A stretch of 64,000 bases of DNA from Bacteroidota bacterium (GCA_018266575.1 JAFEAE010000013.1:1-64000), one strand, 5' to 3'; shown: positions 53,744-62,538, numbered from the stretch's first letter. Notes: generated by a model from the letters alone, not told the origin. Program-made: numbers and translations.

Positions 53744-53774
53744 GCAGTAACCGGTTAAAAATTGCAGTAACCGG
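53744..53774 (+). promoter_or_regulatory. tandem direct repeat, candidate operator
   Basis: GCAGTAACCGG occurs at 53744-53754 and again at 53764-53774, exactly 20 bases apart, that is about two helix turns. The pair stands 48 bases before the start of the second transfer gene group. The layout fits a dimeric regulator or response-regulator binding site. Confidence 0.45.
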
Positions 53775-53822
53775 AATAACACTTATGAAACAATAAGAAG
53801 TAACGTCAATATATACCCGAAC

Positions 53823-54488
53823 ATGAAAAAATTAATTATCACAGGCGCCATTTTTTGCCTAGTCCCCGTTTTCCTGGAGGCGCAGGTACCTATCGTCAGC
53901 GCGATCACTACGCTGGCCAAAAAGGTGATCAACGCGATTGACCTCGAAGTAGAGAACCTGCAGAACCAAACCGTGGTATTGCAGAACGCGCAGAAAGCTT
54001 TAGAGAATGCCATGTCGCAACTGCAACTGGATGGTATCACGGACTGGGTGGAAAAGATCAAAGACCTCTACAGTGAATACTATACAGAACTCTCGCAGGT
54101 GAAAGAGATCATTGCCGATTATGACAAAGTAAAGAAAGTGATCGCGCTGCAATCGCGTATCGTTTCAGAATACAAATCCGCTTATGATCTTTTTAAACAG
54201 GATAAGAATTTCTCCGCTTCCGAAATCTCTTATATGTACAATGTGTATTGCGGCATTCTGAATGAAAGCCTGAAGAACCTCGACCAGGTATTACAAGTAA
54301 CCAGTAGTCTTGTGCTGCAGATGACGGATGAAAGCAGGATGAAGCTCATCGATGAAGCGGCCGCAAAAATGCAAACTAACTATAATGACCTGAAGCAGTT
54401 CAACAATCAAAGCATTCAGTTAAGTGTACAACGGGCTGCAGAACTAAATGATCTCTCGACAGTGAAAAAGTTATACGGATTAAACTAA
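53823..54488 (+). CDS. secreted conjugation-operon protein, tandem paralogue 1
   Basis: A 221-residue exported protein (signal peptide LIITGAIFCLVPVFLEAQ). The mature chain is almost entirely helical with a coiled-coil segment (LEVENLQNQTVVLQNAQKAL). The pattern SRIVSEYKSAYDLFKQDKNF, EISYMYNVYCGILNESL and SVQRAAELNDLSTVKKLYG recurs in the next two genes. It stands where TraI / VirB5-like pilus-tip proteins are usually encoded, and such proteins are sometimes labelled TerB-family; I would call it a VirB5-like helical protein with moderate trust. Confidence 0.6.
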   Translation: MKKLIITGAIFCLVPVFLEAQVPIVSAITTLAKKVINAIDLEVENLQNQTVVLQNAQKALENAMSQLQLDGITDWVEKIKDLYSEYYTELSQVKEIIADYDKVKKVIALQSRIVSEYKSAYDLFKQDKNFSASEISYMYNVYCGILNESLKNLDQVLQVTSSLVLQMTDESRMKLIDEAAAKMQTNYNDLKQFNNQSIQLSVQRAAELNDLSTVKKLYGLN

Positions 54489-54494
54489 ATAAGA

Positions 54495-55112
54495 ATGAAA
54501 AAGATATTCTGCTTGATCATGCTTTTTGCTAACGTGCATGGGTATGCGCAAGGCTTGAGTAATTTCTTTTCGCAAAAGGAAGCGGACATCAAATATATGC
54601 TTGCGCAAATTGCTGACCTGGATATCTATATCAGTGAAGCAGAAAAGGGATATGATATCGCCAAGAAGGGATTAACAATTATCGGTGAATTGAAAAAAGG
54701 AGAATTTGATTTACACAATACCTTTTTTACTTCTCTCAAAAATGTGAACCCGGCGATCACAAATTATTCAAAGGTTGCGGATATTATAAGTTACGAGATT
54801 TCGATAGTTGGTTCTTTTAAAAAAATACTGCAGCTCAAAAACATTTCTGTTTCCGAGATAAATTATTTACAAAAAGTATATGCAAACATGTCAATTGAAT
54901 GCTCAAAAGCGCTTTCTGTTTTATTGGGCATCATCACTATTGGAACATTTGAAATGGCAGACAATGAACGCATGCACCGCATCGATCTCTTGTATGAGGA
55001 CATGAAAGATAAAAATGCGTTTGTACAATCATTTTACAGTGACGCATTGATGCTTTCCATACAACGTCAAAACGAATTATCAGAAAATGAGCTTCTAAAA
55101 AAGTTGTATTGA
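54495..55112 (+). CDS. secreted conjugation-operon protein, tandem paralogue 2
   Basis: A 205-residue exported helical protein (signal peptide CLIMLFANVHGYAQ), 6 bases after paralogue 1. It shares FDLHNTFFTSLKNVNPAITN with paralogue 3 (FNLHQAFLDGLLIVSPAVRN) and the common ending SIQRQNELSENELLKKLY. It lacks the FKQDK motif seen in the other two (FKKILQLKNIS instead), so it is the most diverged. Function as for paralogue 1. Confidence 0.6.
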   Translation: MKKIFCLIMLFANVHGYAQGLSNFFSQKEADIKYMLAQIADLDIYISEAEKGYDIAKKGLTIIGELKKGEFDLHNTFFTSLKNVNPAITNYSKVADIISYEISIVGSFKKILQLKNISVSEINYLQKVYANMSIECSKALSVLLGIITIGTFEMADNERMHRIDLLYEDMKDKNAFVQSFYSDALMLSIQRQNELSENELLKKLY

Positions 55113-55113
55113 T

Positions 55114-55728
55114 ATGAAAAAAATATTGTTCGCAGCAATGTTGTTTTTTGGAGCGCACGCAGAGGCGCAGAGTTACGAGGTTGAAAGATTGATCCTGGAT
55201 ATTGAAAAACTTACGCAGTTAAAAGATATCCTGAGTGACCTCTATAAGGGGTATGAAATATTGAACAACGGGTATAACACGATCAAAAATATTTCAGAAG
55301 GGAATTTTAATCTGCACCAGGCATTTCTCGATGGGCTTTTAATCGTGAGCCCCGCAGTTCGTAACTATCCACATGCCGCTGATATCATCTCTATGCAGGC
55401 AAGCATTGTTTCGGAATATGCTGCTTCCTTCAAACTTTTCAAACAGGACAAACATTTTAACCCGGATGAGATCGTGTACCTCGGTTCGGTTTATAATAAT
55501 ATCATATCGGCGAGCCTGTCTGATCTTACGGGCTTGCTGAACATACTAACGGACAAGGCTATGCGCATGTCTGATGATGAACGGCTGCACGGAATTGATG
55601 CCGTATACGCAGACACTAAAAATAAACTGATGTTCCTGCGGCAGTTCAATGCTTCCACTTCGGTGCTTGCTGCACAGCGTGCCGCTGAAGCTAATGATGC
55701 AACGACGCTAAAAAATTTATACAAATGA
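55114..55728 (+). CDS. secreted conjugation-operon protein, tandem paralogue 3
   Basis: A 204-residue exported helical protein (signal peptide LFAAMLFFGAHAEAQ) starting one base after the previous stop. It holds ASIVSEYAASFKLFKQDKHF and EIVYLGSVYNNIISASL, close to paralogue 1, and an N-terminal half close to paralogue 2, so it links the three. Its stop overlaps the TraJ start by 4 bases (ATGA). Confidence 0.6.
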   Translation: MKKILFAAMLFFGAHAEAQSYEVERLILDIEKLTQLKDILSDLYKGYEILNNGYNTIKNISEGNFNLHQAFLDGLLIVSPAVRNYPHAADIISMQASIVSEYAASFKLFKQDKHFNPDEIVYLGSVYNNIISASLSDLTGLLNILTDKAMRMSDDERLHGIDAVYADTKNKLMFLRQFNASTSVLAAQRAAEANDATTLKNLYK

Positions 55729-56918
55729 ATATGTGTGGAATGATTTTGTTGCAATCAGGGGTTGCCGGCGAAATCAAAGGCCTGCAATCCGTACTCGACA
55801 ATATCTATTCGGGGATGTTGCCGCTTTGTGGCTCCTTAATTGGTGTCGGCCGGGGCATCGCAGGTTTTGCGGCTGTGTGGTTTATCGCCTATCGCGTGTG
55901 GCGGCATATCGCGAATGCAGAACCGATAGATATTTATCCGTTGTTTCGTCCCTTCGTGATCGGTTTCTGCGTGTTGATCTTCCCTTCTGTCATTTCACTC
56001 ATGAATGGTGTGTTGCAGCCCACGGTCACTGCTACGAATGCCATGGTCACGAATTCAGATGCTGCTATTGCACAGTTGCTGGCGCAAAAAGAGCAGGCCG
56101 TTCAAAATTCCGATTTCTATAAAATGTATGTGGGCCCTGATGGAAATGGTGACCGCGACAAATGGTACCAATACACGCACCCCGATGACCCTGCTGGTGC
56201 TAACGAAGGAATGTTTGCTTCAATTGGCAATGATATAAAATTTGCCATGGCGAAGATGAGTTACAATTTCCGCAATTCGATCAAGGAGATGATGAGCGAA
56301 GTGCTGCAGGTATTGTACGAAGCGGCCTCTCTTTGCATCAACACCATACGCACATTCTACCTGATCGTGCTCGCCATACTCGGCCCGCTTGTATTTGGCT
56401 TATCGGTGTTCGATGGCTTGCATCACACGATTACGGTCTGGATCGCGCGGTACATTAATATTTTTTTATGGCTGCCAGTAGCCAATATTTTCGGTTCCAT
56501 CATCGGCAAGATTCAACAAGAAATGATACAGCTCGACATCAACCAGATCCAGGCGAATGGAGATACCTATTTCAGCTCTGCCGACACAGGGTATCTTATT
56601 TTTCTGATCATTGGCATTATAGGATATTTCACGATTCCATCGGTTGCCAATTATATCGTCAACGCCGGGGGAGGAAATGCGCTATTACATAAAGTCACCA
56701 ACATGTTCCGCACCACTTCAAAAGCGGTTGTGTCTACAGCAAGTTCAGGATTGTCGGTAACTACTGATGCCATTTCGAGCGGTGCTTCTGTTGTATCTGA
56801 AAGCATGAGCGACGGCGGGGCAAACGGGGGATACTTTGGCAAATCAGAGAGCGCTTCATCAGATGGCAGCAAATCTTCATCTGGTTTTCTTGCGAGTAAA
56901 ATAAAAGGAGATGCATAA
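55725..56918 (+). CDS. traJ: conjugation membrane protein TraJ (VirB6-like)
   Basis: A 397-residue polytopic inner-membrane protein. Helices are seen at about 30-60 (GSLIGVGRGIAGFAAVWFIA), 75-95, 205-230 (LIVLAILGPLVFGLSVF), 240-262 and 290-310. The start MNMCGMILLQSGVAGEIKGL and the YPLFRPFVIGFCVLIFPSV block are those of TraJ in Bacteroidetes conjugative elements. The last 80 residues are serine/glycine-rich and probably flexible. It should form the inner-membrane part of the channel with TraG, TraK and TraM. Confidence 0.85.
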   Translation: MNMCGMILLQSGVAGEIKGLQSVLDNIYSGMLPLCGSLIGVGRGIAGFAAVWFIAYRVWRHIANAEPIDIYPLFRPFVIGFCVLIFPSVISLMNGVLQPTVTATNAMVTNSDAAIAQLLAQKEQAVQNSDFYKMYVGPDGNGDRDKWYQYTHPDDPAGANEGMFASIGNDIKFAMAKMSYNFRNSIKEMMSEVLQVLYEAASLCINTIRTFYLIVLAILGPLVFGLSVFDGLHHTITVWIARYINIFLWLPVANIFGSIIGKIQQEMIQLDINQIQANGDTYFSSADTGYLIFLIIGIIGYFTIPSVANYIVNAGGGNALLHKVTNMFRTTSKAVVSTASSGLSVTTDAISSGASVVSESMSDGGANGGYFGKSESASSDGSKSSSGFLASKIKGDA

Positions 56919-56919
56919 A

Positions 56920-57537
56920 ATGTTTCGCAAAGCCCAGCATATCGACACTGCATTCAGGCATATACGATCATTTTCTGTAGTATTGATTGTTGCCTGCTTT
57001 TTCATTTGCGCTTTTGCATTGTATGAAAATCACAAGGTCATCCGCGAAGCCCAGCAGCGCATTTATATCCTGGCTAACGGCAAAGCACTGGAAGCATTTG
57101 CTTCAGAGCGCAAAGAAAATATCCCGGTCGAGGCACGCGATCATATCCGTATGTTCCATCATTATTTTTTTTCGCTTGACCCCGATGAAAAAGTGATCAC
57201 GCAAAATATTGGCCGTGCGCTTTACCTCGCGGATGGCTCTGCAAAAAAGCAATACGATGACCTGAAAGAAAATGGCTACTACATAAATGTGGTTTCCGGG
57301 AACATCAGTCAGCACATAGAAATTGACAGCGTTGAAGTAAATACGGGCTCCTACCCTTTTTATTTTAAATGCATAGCGCATGAAACAATTATCCGTATAA
57401 CGTCTATGGTCACACGAAGTTTAATTACGGAAGGCTTTCTCAGAAACACCGAGCGCTCCGATAATAACCCACATGGATTTTTGATCGAGCGCTGGCATGT
57501 ACTCGAAAACAAGGACATCAAAACCGAAGCCCGATGA
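56920..57537 (+). CDS. traK: conjugation protein TraK (VirB8-like)
   Basis: A 205-residue protein with one N-terminal membrane helix (about 20-40, FSVVLIVACFFICAFALYEN) and a periplasmic domain of the VirB8/NTF2-like fold (FHHYFFSLDPDEKVITQNIG, LKENGYYINVVSGNISQHIE). I chose the ATG at 56920: AAAGGAG lies at a proper 9-base distance, whereas the ATG at 56911 touches the RBS. It is two bases after the TraJ stop and overlaps the next gene by 4 bases. Confidence 0.87.
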   Translation: MFRKAQHIDTAFRHIRSFSVVLIVACFFICAFALYENHKVIREAQQRIYILANGKALEAFASERKENIPVEARDHIRMFHHYFFSLDPDEKVITQNIGRALYLADGSAKKQYDDLKENGYYINVVSGNISQHIEIDSVEVNTGSYPFYFKCIAHETIIRITSMVTRSLITEGFLRNTERSDNNPHGFLIERWHVLENKDIKTEAR

Positions 57538-57920
57538 AAAAAATTATCATTGAAAAATCAAAGGCGTTTGCAAAACGATTTTCGGAAAAGTTGAATGAGA
57601 AAATTTCTTTCTATTCGAAAAGGCAACAGCAAATATTACTGGTTGTCTTTAGTTTCCTGTTTTCTGTTATCTGCTTTTCAGTAATAGTCGAAGCATTTTC
57701 TAAAAAAAATATTCGGAGAGATGTTACGCTGATACCAGTTAGTCCCACTCATATCGGCAAAACAAATAAAGAGGCCTTCGCAAGAATAACAGATGCTGAT
57801 TATCTGAAGGTTGAAAAATTTAAAGATAGCATTTGCATCAAGGATTCAACGAAGTATTCTTCTTTGTTGGATAGCATTAGGCTTTTTGAAAAATTATATC
57901 ACGCACAATCAAAAAAATAA
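57534..57920 (+). CDS. small single-pass membrane protein in the TraL position
   Basis: A 128-residue protein with a basic cytoplasmic start (KSKAFAKRFSEKLNEK), one helix (about 33-52, ILLVVFSFLFSVICFSVIVE) and a short periplasmic tail. In Bacteroidetes transfer operons a small membrane gene between traK and traM is called TraL; the position fits, while the sequence itself is too variable for me to confirm. It overlaps traK by 4 bases. Confidence 0.6.
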   Translation: MKKIIIEKSKAFAKRFSEKLNEKISFYSKRQQQILLVVFSFLFSVICFSVIVEAFSKKNIRRDVTLIPVSPTHIGKTNKEAFARITDADYLKVEKFKDSICIKDSTKYSSLLDSIRLFEKLYHAQSKK

Positions 57921-57921
57921 T

Positions 57922-59196
57922 ATGGAAAATAAAACAATTACTCCTGCCCTTTCAAGGCAACGAAGGTTTCTCTTAATGCTCCCTGTCTTAGTGCTGCCAT
58001 TTACCATTTTACTGTTTCGTGTTTTGGGTGGCGGCACCGGCAATCCAGGCACATTGCCAGTTGATGGGGTTTCGGGGATCAACAACAAATTGCCTGATGC
58101 TCATTTTAAAAATGTAAAAGAGAAAGACAAACTTGCGATGTACGAGCAGGCAGGAAAAGATTCAGCACGATTTCGAGACGCACTCAAAAATGATCCCTAC
58201 GCTGCATTTGAACCAAGAATTAAGGATAGTAGTCAAAACAGTTCTGGCGAGCTGCAGGCAATATTTCAACGCGCTGCATCGAAATACAATCAATTTTCGC
58301 TTTCCGGTTTACAGGCGACCGTCAACGGTCAAAATGTTGATTCCAATGAACAGAAAGTGTTTGAACGGATTGCACAGTTAAAAACCGTCCTATATAACAA
58401 CAAACAAAACAGATCATCTCCTGGTAGTATTAATTCTACAACGATTCCTGCACTGGAACAACAAAATAACCTTGGGCCACAAAAAAGAATCGCAACAAAA
58501 GATCCCGAGCTCGAGCAACTCGATCAAATGCTTGAAAAGGTAATGCTGATCCAGCACCCAGAAAAAATGAAAGACAGCCTGGAGCAAATTACTAGAAAAA
58601 ATAAACCAGTTCCTGCTAATGTAAACAAAGCAGCTAAAGCCGCGATCATAACGTCAATGACTACCCCAAGTTCTTCAAGCAAAGAAACAAATCAGTTCTA
58701 CGGTTTGGATGATAACGTTGCTGTAAAAGCGTCTCAAAATACTATTGAAGCATTTATTCCGGAGACACAAACATTTACAACCGGCGCTACGATAAAACTA
58801 CGATTGCTGACCGATATCGAAATTGGCACGCTCCATATTCCGCAAGATGAGTTTGTCTACGGCATCGCGTCGCTCAGCAACGATCGTTTAAAAATTGCAA
58901 TTAGTTCGGTCGGCTATAAAAATAACTTAATTCCTGTTTCCCTATCGGTCTATGATGCTGATGGCCAGGAAGGTGTGTATGTGCCGGGAAGCATCAACCG
59001 GGATGCAGGGAAGCAATCGGCGGATGAAGCGCTAAGCACGCTGGGTATAACAACTTTTGATCCCTCTATCGGTGCGCAGGCTGCAAGTGCTGGCATACAG
59101 GCTGCAAAATCGCTGATCGGTAAAAAAATAAAATTGGTCCGCATCACGATCAAGGAAGGCTACCATGTTTATTTAAAAGACAACAATCAAAAATAA
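57922..59196 (+). CDS. traM: conjugation protein TraM (VirB10-like)
   Basis: A 424-residue protein. I chose the ATG at 57922 (MENKTITPALSRQRRFLLML), one base after the previous stop; the longer frame overlaps the preceding gene out of frame. A single helix (about 15-36) is followed by a long flexible linker (residues 60-260) and the conserved C-terminal TraM domain: IEAFIPETQTFTTGATIKLR, IPQDEFVYGIASLSNDRLKI, and a glycine/alanine helix near the end. It should span the periplasm and reach the outer membrane as VirB10 does. Confidence 0.87.
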   Translation: MENKTITPALSRQRRFLLMLPVLVLPFTILLFRVLGGGTGNPGTLPVDGVSGINNKLPDAHFKNVKEKDKLAMYEQAGKDSARFRDALKNDPYAAFEPRIKDSSQNSSGELQAIFQRAASKYNQFSLSGLQATVNGQNVDSNEQKVFERIAQLKTVLYNNKQNRSSPGSINSTTIPALEQQNNLGPQKRIATKDPELEQLDQMLEKVMLIQHPEKMKDSLEQITRKNKPVPANVNKAAKAAIITSMTTPSSSSKETNQFYGLDDNVAVKASQNTIEAFIPETQTFTTGATIKLRLLTDIEIGTLHIPQDEFVYGIASLSNDRLKIAISSVGYKNNLIPVSLSVYDADGQEGVYVPGSINRDAGKQSADEALSTLGITTFDPSIGAQAASAGIQAAKSLIGKKIKLVRITIKEGYHVYLKDNNQK

Positions 59197-59201
59197 GACC
59201 C

Positions 59202-60002
59202 ATGAAAAATGTAATTTTCATCACAATTTTTCTCGGTTCCCTGAAAAGTTTCAGTCAATCGATCATCGGATGTTATCCGTTTTCGGTCACCGTAAACAAA
59301 ACCAGCAATCTTATTTTTCCTTTTGCAATACGGAGCGTTGATCGCGGATCAAAAGATATACTTGTTCAGAAAGCCGCAGGAACAGAAAATATTTTGCAGG
59401 TCAAAGCAGCGCGTGAACATTTTACATTGACCAGCCTCACGGTGATCACTTCAGATGGAAAGCTTTACCCTTTCCTCATCAGTTACGATTCAATGCCTGC
59501 CGTCTTTAATCTCTCTTTCGTTCGCGGCACCGGAAAACCATTCGTACACTTTTCGGAGGAAGTCGGTGATGAACAGACACTCGAAAAAGATGCCTCAGAA
59601 ATACTGGCAGCATCTTCGTTTATATATCGGCGTGAGTCAGATATGAAAGTGGAATTAATTTTAAAGAGCATCTATTTCAAGGACAGCTTGCTGTGGTTCC
59701 GTTTCAGTCTGACAAACGGGTCTGCTGTTCCCTTTGCCCCTGGGCACATTCACTTTTTTATCCGCGACCGTTCACAATCGAAGCGCACTGCAAAACAGCA
59801 GATCGAACTAACGGCAATGCATACCTCTTCGTTAGAATTATTAAAAGGGAAAGAACATGAAGATTTTGTATGTGCGTTCAATCCATTTGCTCTAAACTCG
59901 CACCAGGAGCTAACCCTGCAGTTGGGCGATCCTGCGGGCGGGAGAATGCCGCAGCTCCATATAGCCGCGAAGCTTTTACTCAAAGCACGCAGTTTGCAAT
60001 AG
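59202..60002 (+). CDS. traN: conjugation protein TraN (DUF4138)
   Basis: A 266-residue exported protein (signal peptide NVIFITIFLGSLKSFSQ). It has the family features VNKTSNLIFPFAIRSVDRGS, ILVQKAAGTENILQVKAA and LYPFLISYDSMP. TraN in this group is the outer-membrane partner of TraM, similar in role to VirB9. It is 5 bases after traM. The transfer-channel core ends here. Confidence 0.87.
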   Translation: MKNVIFITIFLGSLKSFSQSIIGCYPFSVTVNKTSNLIFPFAIRSVDRGSKDILVQKAAGTENILQVKAAREHFTLTSLTVITSDGKLYPFLISYDSMPAVFNLSFVRGTGKPFVHFSEEVGDEQTLEKDASEILAASSFIYRRESDMKVELILKSIYFKDSLLWFRFSLTNGSAVPFAPGHIHFFIRDRSQSKRTAKQQIELTAMHTSSLELLKGKEHEDFVCAFNPFALNSHQELTLQLGDPAGGRMPQLHIAAKLLLKARSLQ

Positions 60003-60021
60003 CAATAAAATTACCGATTAC

Positions 60022-61161
60022 GTGGACTTTGAACATATCATATCCGATGAACTTTTGAAAGAAATCCAATCCGCTGTATTGCGCAATGACCATTGGCTGG
60101 CTTACAACACTATCAATTATTTTTTGGGTGAACCAGATGTTTATTTTTTTAGAAACAAAGATGAAGCTGAAGAATTTTCAGATAGCAATATAAGCGAGTA
60201 CGATGATTTCAGGGTAATACATTTTCTGTCCGTCGAAGAGGTATTCAAACAAATAACGCATGGAGAATTCGAATTTCAAAATAATATTTTATCACATAAA
60301 AAAAGTGAAACTATGAACGAACAGAATTTTGATTACTTAGCAAAACAACTTAAGTATACTGGTTTCGGTGAAGAATTGCAGAGAGACCTTCGGGAGAAAA
60401 TGTCTGAAGGGCAAGCGTCATTTAATCTCGCGCAACAATTCAAATTCGGTGAGACGGAAGTTTCAGCGATGTTGCAGTTTAAAAAATCCGAGCAGAGCGA
60501 CATGTATTTTTTCAACCGTTATTTTTTGCAGTTGCCCGGAGAGAAAAAGGAAGAAGCGCTTGCGCAATCGTTTCGCATCGACCGCGAAAATAATATCACT
60601 TTGAAAGAAGGCTTTAATTTATTGCAGGGACGTGCAGTGTATAAGGAACTGCAGCCGAAAGAAGGTGAAAAATATCATGCGTGGCTGCAGTTGAATTTCA
60701 AAGAGAGTAACGAGTATGGTGATTTTAAAATGAAACAATTCCATGACAATTATGGATACCGGATTACGGATACTCTTGCCCGTTATCCGATCAAAGAATT
60801 GGAAAATTCGCAATCATCGGAATCACTTTTAAAATCCCTGGAGCGTGGAAACCGTCAGCAAGTGACCATGATCCAGGATGGAAAGGAAACAAAAATGTTC
60901 ATTGAAGCAAATCCGCAGTTTAAATCATTGAATGTCTACAATGCGGAAGGGCTGCGCGAAAATGTCCAGGCACAAAAACTACTTCAGGGAGAAAAACAAT
61001 CGGAAAAGCAATCCGAAAAGTTGCAGCAGAAAGAAGGAATGGCCGAAGGTGAAAAAAAAACTAAACGCCAGTCGCAAAAGCAAGTGATGAATGGCCAGGA
61101 AAATGGGACCGCCAAACATGTGGCGAAGCAGTCCAGGAAAGTTAAACAGAATCTGTCTTAG
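60022..61161 (+). CDS. cytoplasmic protein of the transfer region (DUF3945/DUF4099-like?)
   Basis: A 379-residue protein starting at GTG (MDFEHIISDELLKEIQSAVL). The middle (about 105-290) has ALAQSFRIDRENNITLKEGF, NLLQGRAVYKEL and YHAWLQLNFKE, a pattern I associate with the DUF3945/DUF4099-type domains of Bacteroidetes mobile elements. The last 60 residues are very lysine/glutamine-rich (KQSEKQSEKLQQKEG) and basic, suited to nucleic-acid contact. There is a possible internal start at 60313 (MNEQNFDYLAKQL). Role unknown. Confidence 0.6.
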   Translation: MDFEHIISDELLKEIQSAVLRNDHWLAYNTINYFLGEPDVYFFRNKDEAEEFSDSNISEYDDFRVIHFLSVEEVFKQITHGEFEFQNNILSHKKSETMNEQNFDYLAKQLKYTGFGEELQRDLREKMSEGQASFNLAQQFKFGETEVSAMLQFKKSEQSDMYFFNRYFLQLPGEKKEEALAQSFRIDRENNITLKEGFNLLQGRAVYKELQPKEGEKYHAWLQLNFKESNEYGDFKMKQFHDNYGYRITDTLARYPIKELENSQSSESLLKSLERGNRQQVTMIQDGKETKMFIEANPQFKSLNVYNAEGLRENVQAQKLLQGEKQSEKQSEKLQQKEGMAEGEKKTKRQSQKQVMNGQENGTAKHVAKQSRKVKQNLS

Positions 61162-61189
61162 GAATTTCTGAGTTTGAGATTATTGGTAT

Positions 61190-61465
61190 ATGAATGTTGA
61201 TTTTGTCACGAAGGATGATCTTGAAAAGTTCAGGATGCAATTACTGGAAGATCTGCAAAGGCTGATTCATTTTCCAAAGGCAAAATCTTCTGCGGAATGG
61301 ATCAAAAGCAGTGAGGTCCGAAAGCTTCTAAAAATCTCTCCAAACACCCTGGTCAGTTTGCGGGCAACAGGGAAACTTCATCCTGTGAAACTCGGAGGAA
61401 TTTTATATTATCGTCGGAACGAGATCGATGAAATGTTTCAAAATTTGTCGACACCGAAAGACTAA
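61190..61465 (+). CDS. excisionase-type helix-turn-helix protein
   Basis: A 91-residue protein with an N-terminal coiled helix (LEKFRMQLLEDLQRLIH) and a MerR/excisionase-like HTH_17 domain: WIKSSEVRKLLKISPNTLVS, LRATGKLHPVKLGGILYYRR. The family includes directionality factors of Bacteroidetes conjugative and mobilisable elements as well as simple regulators. No integrase gene is visible beside it. Its stop overlaps the ATG of the next gene. Confidence 0.8.
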   Translation: MNVDFVTKDDLEKFRMQLLEDLQRLIHFPKAKSSAEWIKSSEVRKLLKISPNTLVSLRATGKLHPVKLGGILYYRRNEIDEMFQNLSTPKD

Positions 61466-61743
61466 TGCCCTCGGATTTTGTTTATGCCACACTTTGTGTA
61501 AAGATCGTCCATGATGATCGTTTAACAGTGTGGCATATTTCTTTATTGTTTGCGATACTAATTATGGCGTCAAGCTCCAAGTATGCAAACCCGGTCCTCA
61601 TATCACGGAGAAGGTTAATGAAATTTGCACGCATCCGATCGATTGCTACGTATCATAAATTTTTAAAGGAACTCATTTTGTTTGGGTACATAAAATATGA
61701 GCCATCATATGATCCAAAGGGAAGCTTAATCTGGATTATTTAA
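61465..61743 (+). CDS. small winged-helix-like protein of the mobile region
   Basis: A 92-residue protein starting on the last base of the previous stop (TAATG). It holds VWHISLLFAILIMASSSKYA, SRRRLMKFARIRSIATYHKF and a beta-wing-like ending YIKYEPSYDPKGSLIWI, which together fit a winged helix. Small proteins like this commonly follow excisionase-type genes in Bacteroidetes elements. Probably a regulator of the element. Confidence 0.6.
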   Translation: MPSDFVYATLCVKIVHDDRLTVWHISLLFAILIMASSSKYANPVLISRRRLMKFARIRSIATYHKFLKELILFGYIKYEPSYDPKGSLIWII

Positions 61744-61893
61744 TTTTTCAATTGAAAAAAGTTGATACCTAAGGAATTTTCGTAAATTTATTATGTAAAA
61801 GTCATTGTTGATTTTTTTGCAGTGCGTGATTCGAGGCGTTTCCAGAAAGGATTAAATTCAGATATTTAATTATCAGCATTTTATTGATAAAGT

Positions 61894-61913
61894 GATTCTC
61901 CCAGCGGGATCAC
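61894..61913 (+). other. tRNA-3'-end-like sequence, possible attachment site
   Basis: GATTCTCCCAGCGGGATCAC resembles the T-arm and acceptor end of a tRNA (CCCAG then CGGGATC then AC) and is followed after six bases by a strong terminator, the usual arrangement after tRNA genes. No complete tRNA precedes it: the T-loop TTCGANT and all earlier arms are missing. It could be the far end of an element that integrated into a tRNA gene, or just an imperfect palindrome (GTGAT...ATCAC). Confidence 0.3.
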
Positions 61914-61918
61914 GAAAT

Positions 61919-61951
61919 AAAAAAGCCCATTGATTTTCAATGGGCTTTTTT
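61919..61951. terminator. strong bidirectional terminator
   Basis: AAAAAAGCCCATTGA (61919-61933) and TCAATGGGCTTTTTT (61937-61951) form a perfect 15-bp stem with a three-base loop, with T tracts in both directions. It ends the transfer region on the plus strand. Confidence 0.85.
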
Positions 61952-62538
61952 ATCCCTTAATTTACACTGAAAGAGTTTTTGAAATTCATAGACTGTTACT
62001 TCTTTTCTCCATTTGAGCTATCCTTAATCAGGTAAATCTGTTTCGATAAATCCATTTTAAAATACAGTTTAATGTATTCATTATGTTTGTCTTTAAAAAA
62101 CCCGATGAGAGAAGATTTATGATTTTTTCCTCGCATTACTAACTGTTATATACATACGAAGAAAAGAATATCGCCTGCCAAAAATCCATAATCAGACAAT
62201 AAGGGTATTTAACCAAGTTACCCGCCTCTTATCCCCCCTTTCTTATTCCTGAATAATCGTTATAAAACTTTATAAAATACTGTGGAATCAAATGGCAAGT
62301 ATCACAAAATTAGTTTGCCTGGCATAATACTATCTATTAAAACAAGAGGCCGGATAAAAATCCAGCCTCGTTCTAAAATCCATTATCCTTTGAAAAACCA
62401 TGTCAAAAATACTCTTGCAATACCTATACAGAAATGATGAAAATCACCACCATGGTTGATTGTTTCACTGAATATTTTAAAATTTCGGAAAGACATCTTT
62501 TGTTTTTGAGCTTTCTATTTGTACCTGCGCATCTCACT
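61952..62538. other. gene-free stretch between the transfer region and polX
   Basis: AT-rich, with short frames only. A GGATAAAAATCC palindrome near 62353 and a CCAGCCTCG run show no clear role. I see no RNA gene, repeat or remnant with protein character. Confidence 0.3.

Noticed and set aside
53783..54061. Minus-strand 92-residue frame
   Set aside because: Antisense to the signal peptide and first helices of the secreted transfer protein, which has family support; no independent evidence.
61190..61743. Looked for an integrase or transposase next to the excisionase-type gene
   Set aside because: No tyrosine or serine recombinase, DDE transposase or relaxase motif was seen in any frame of the window.
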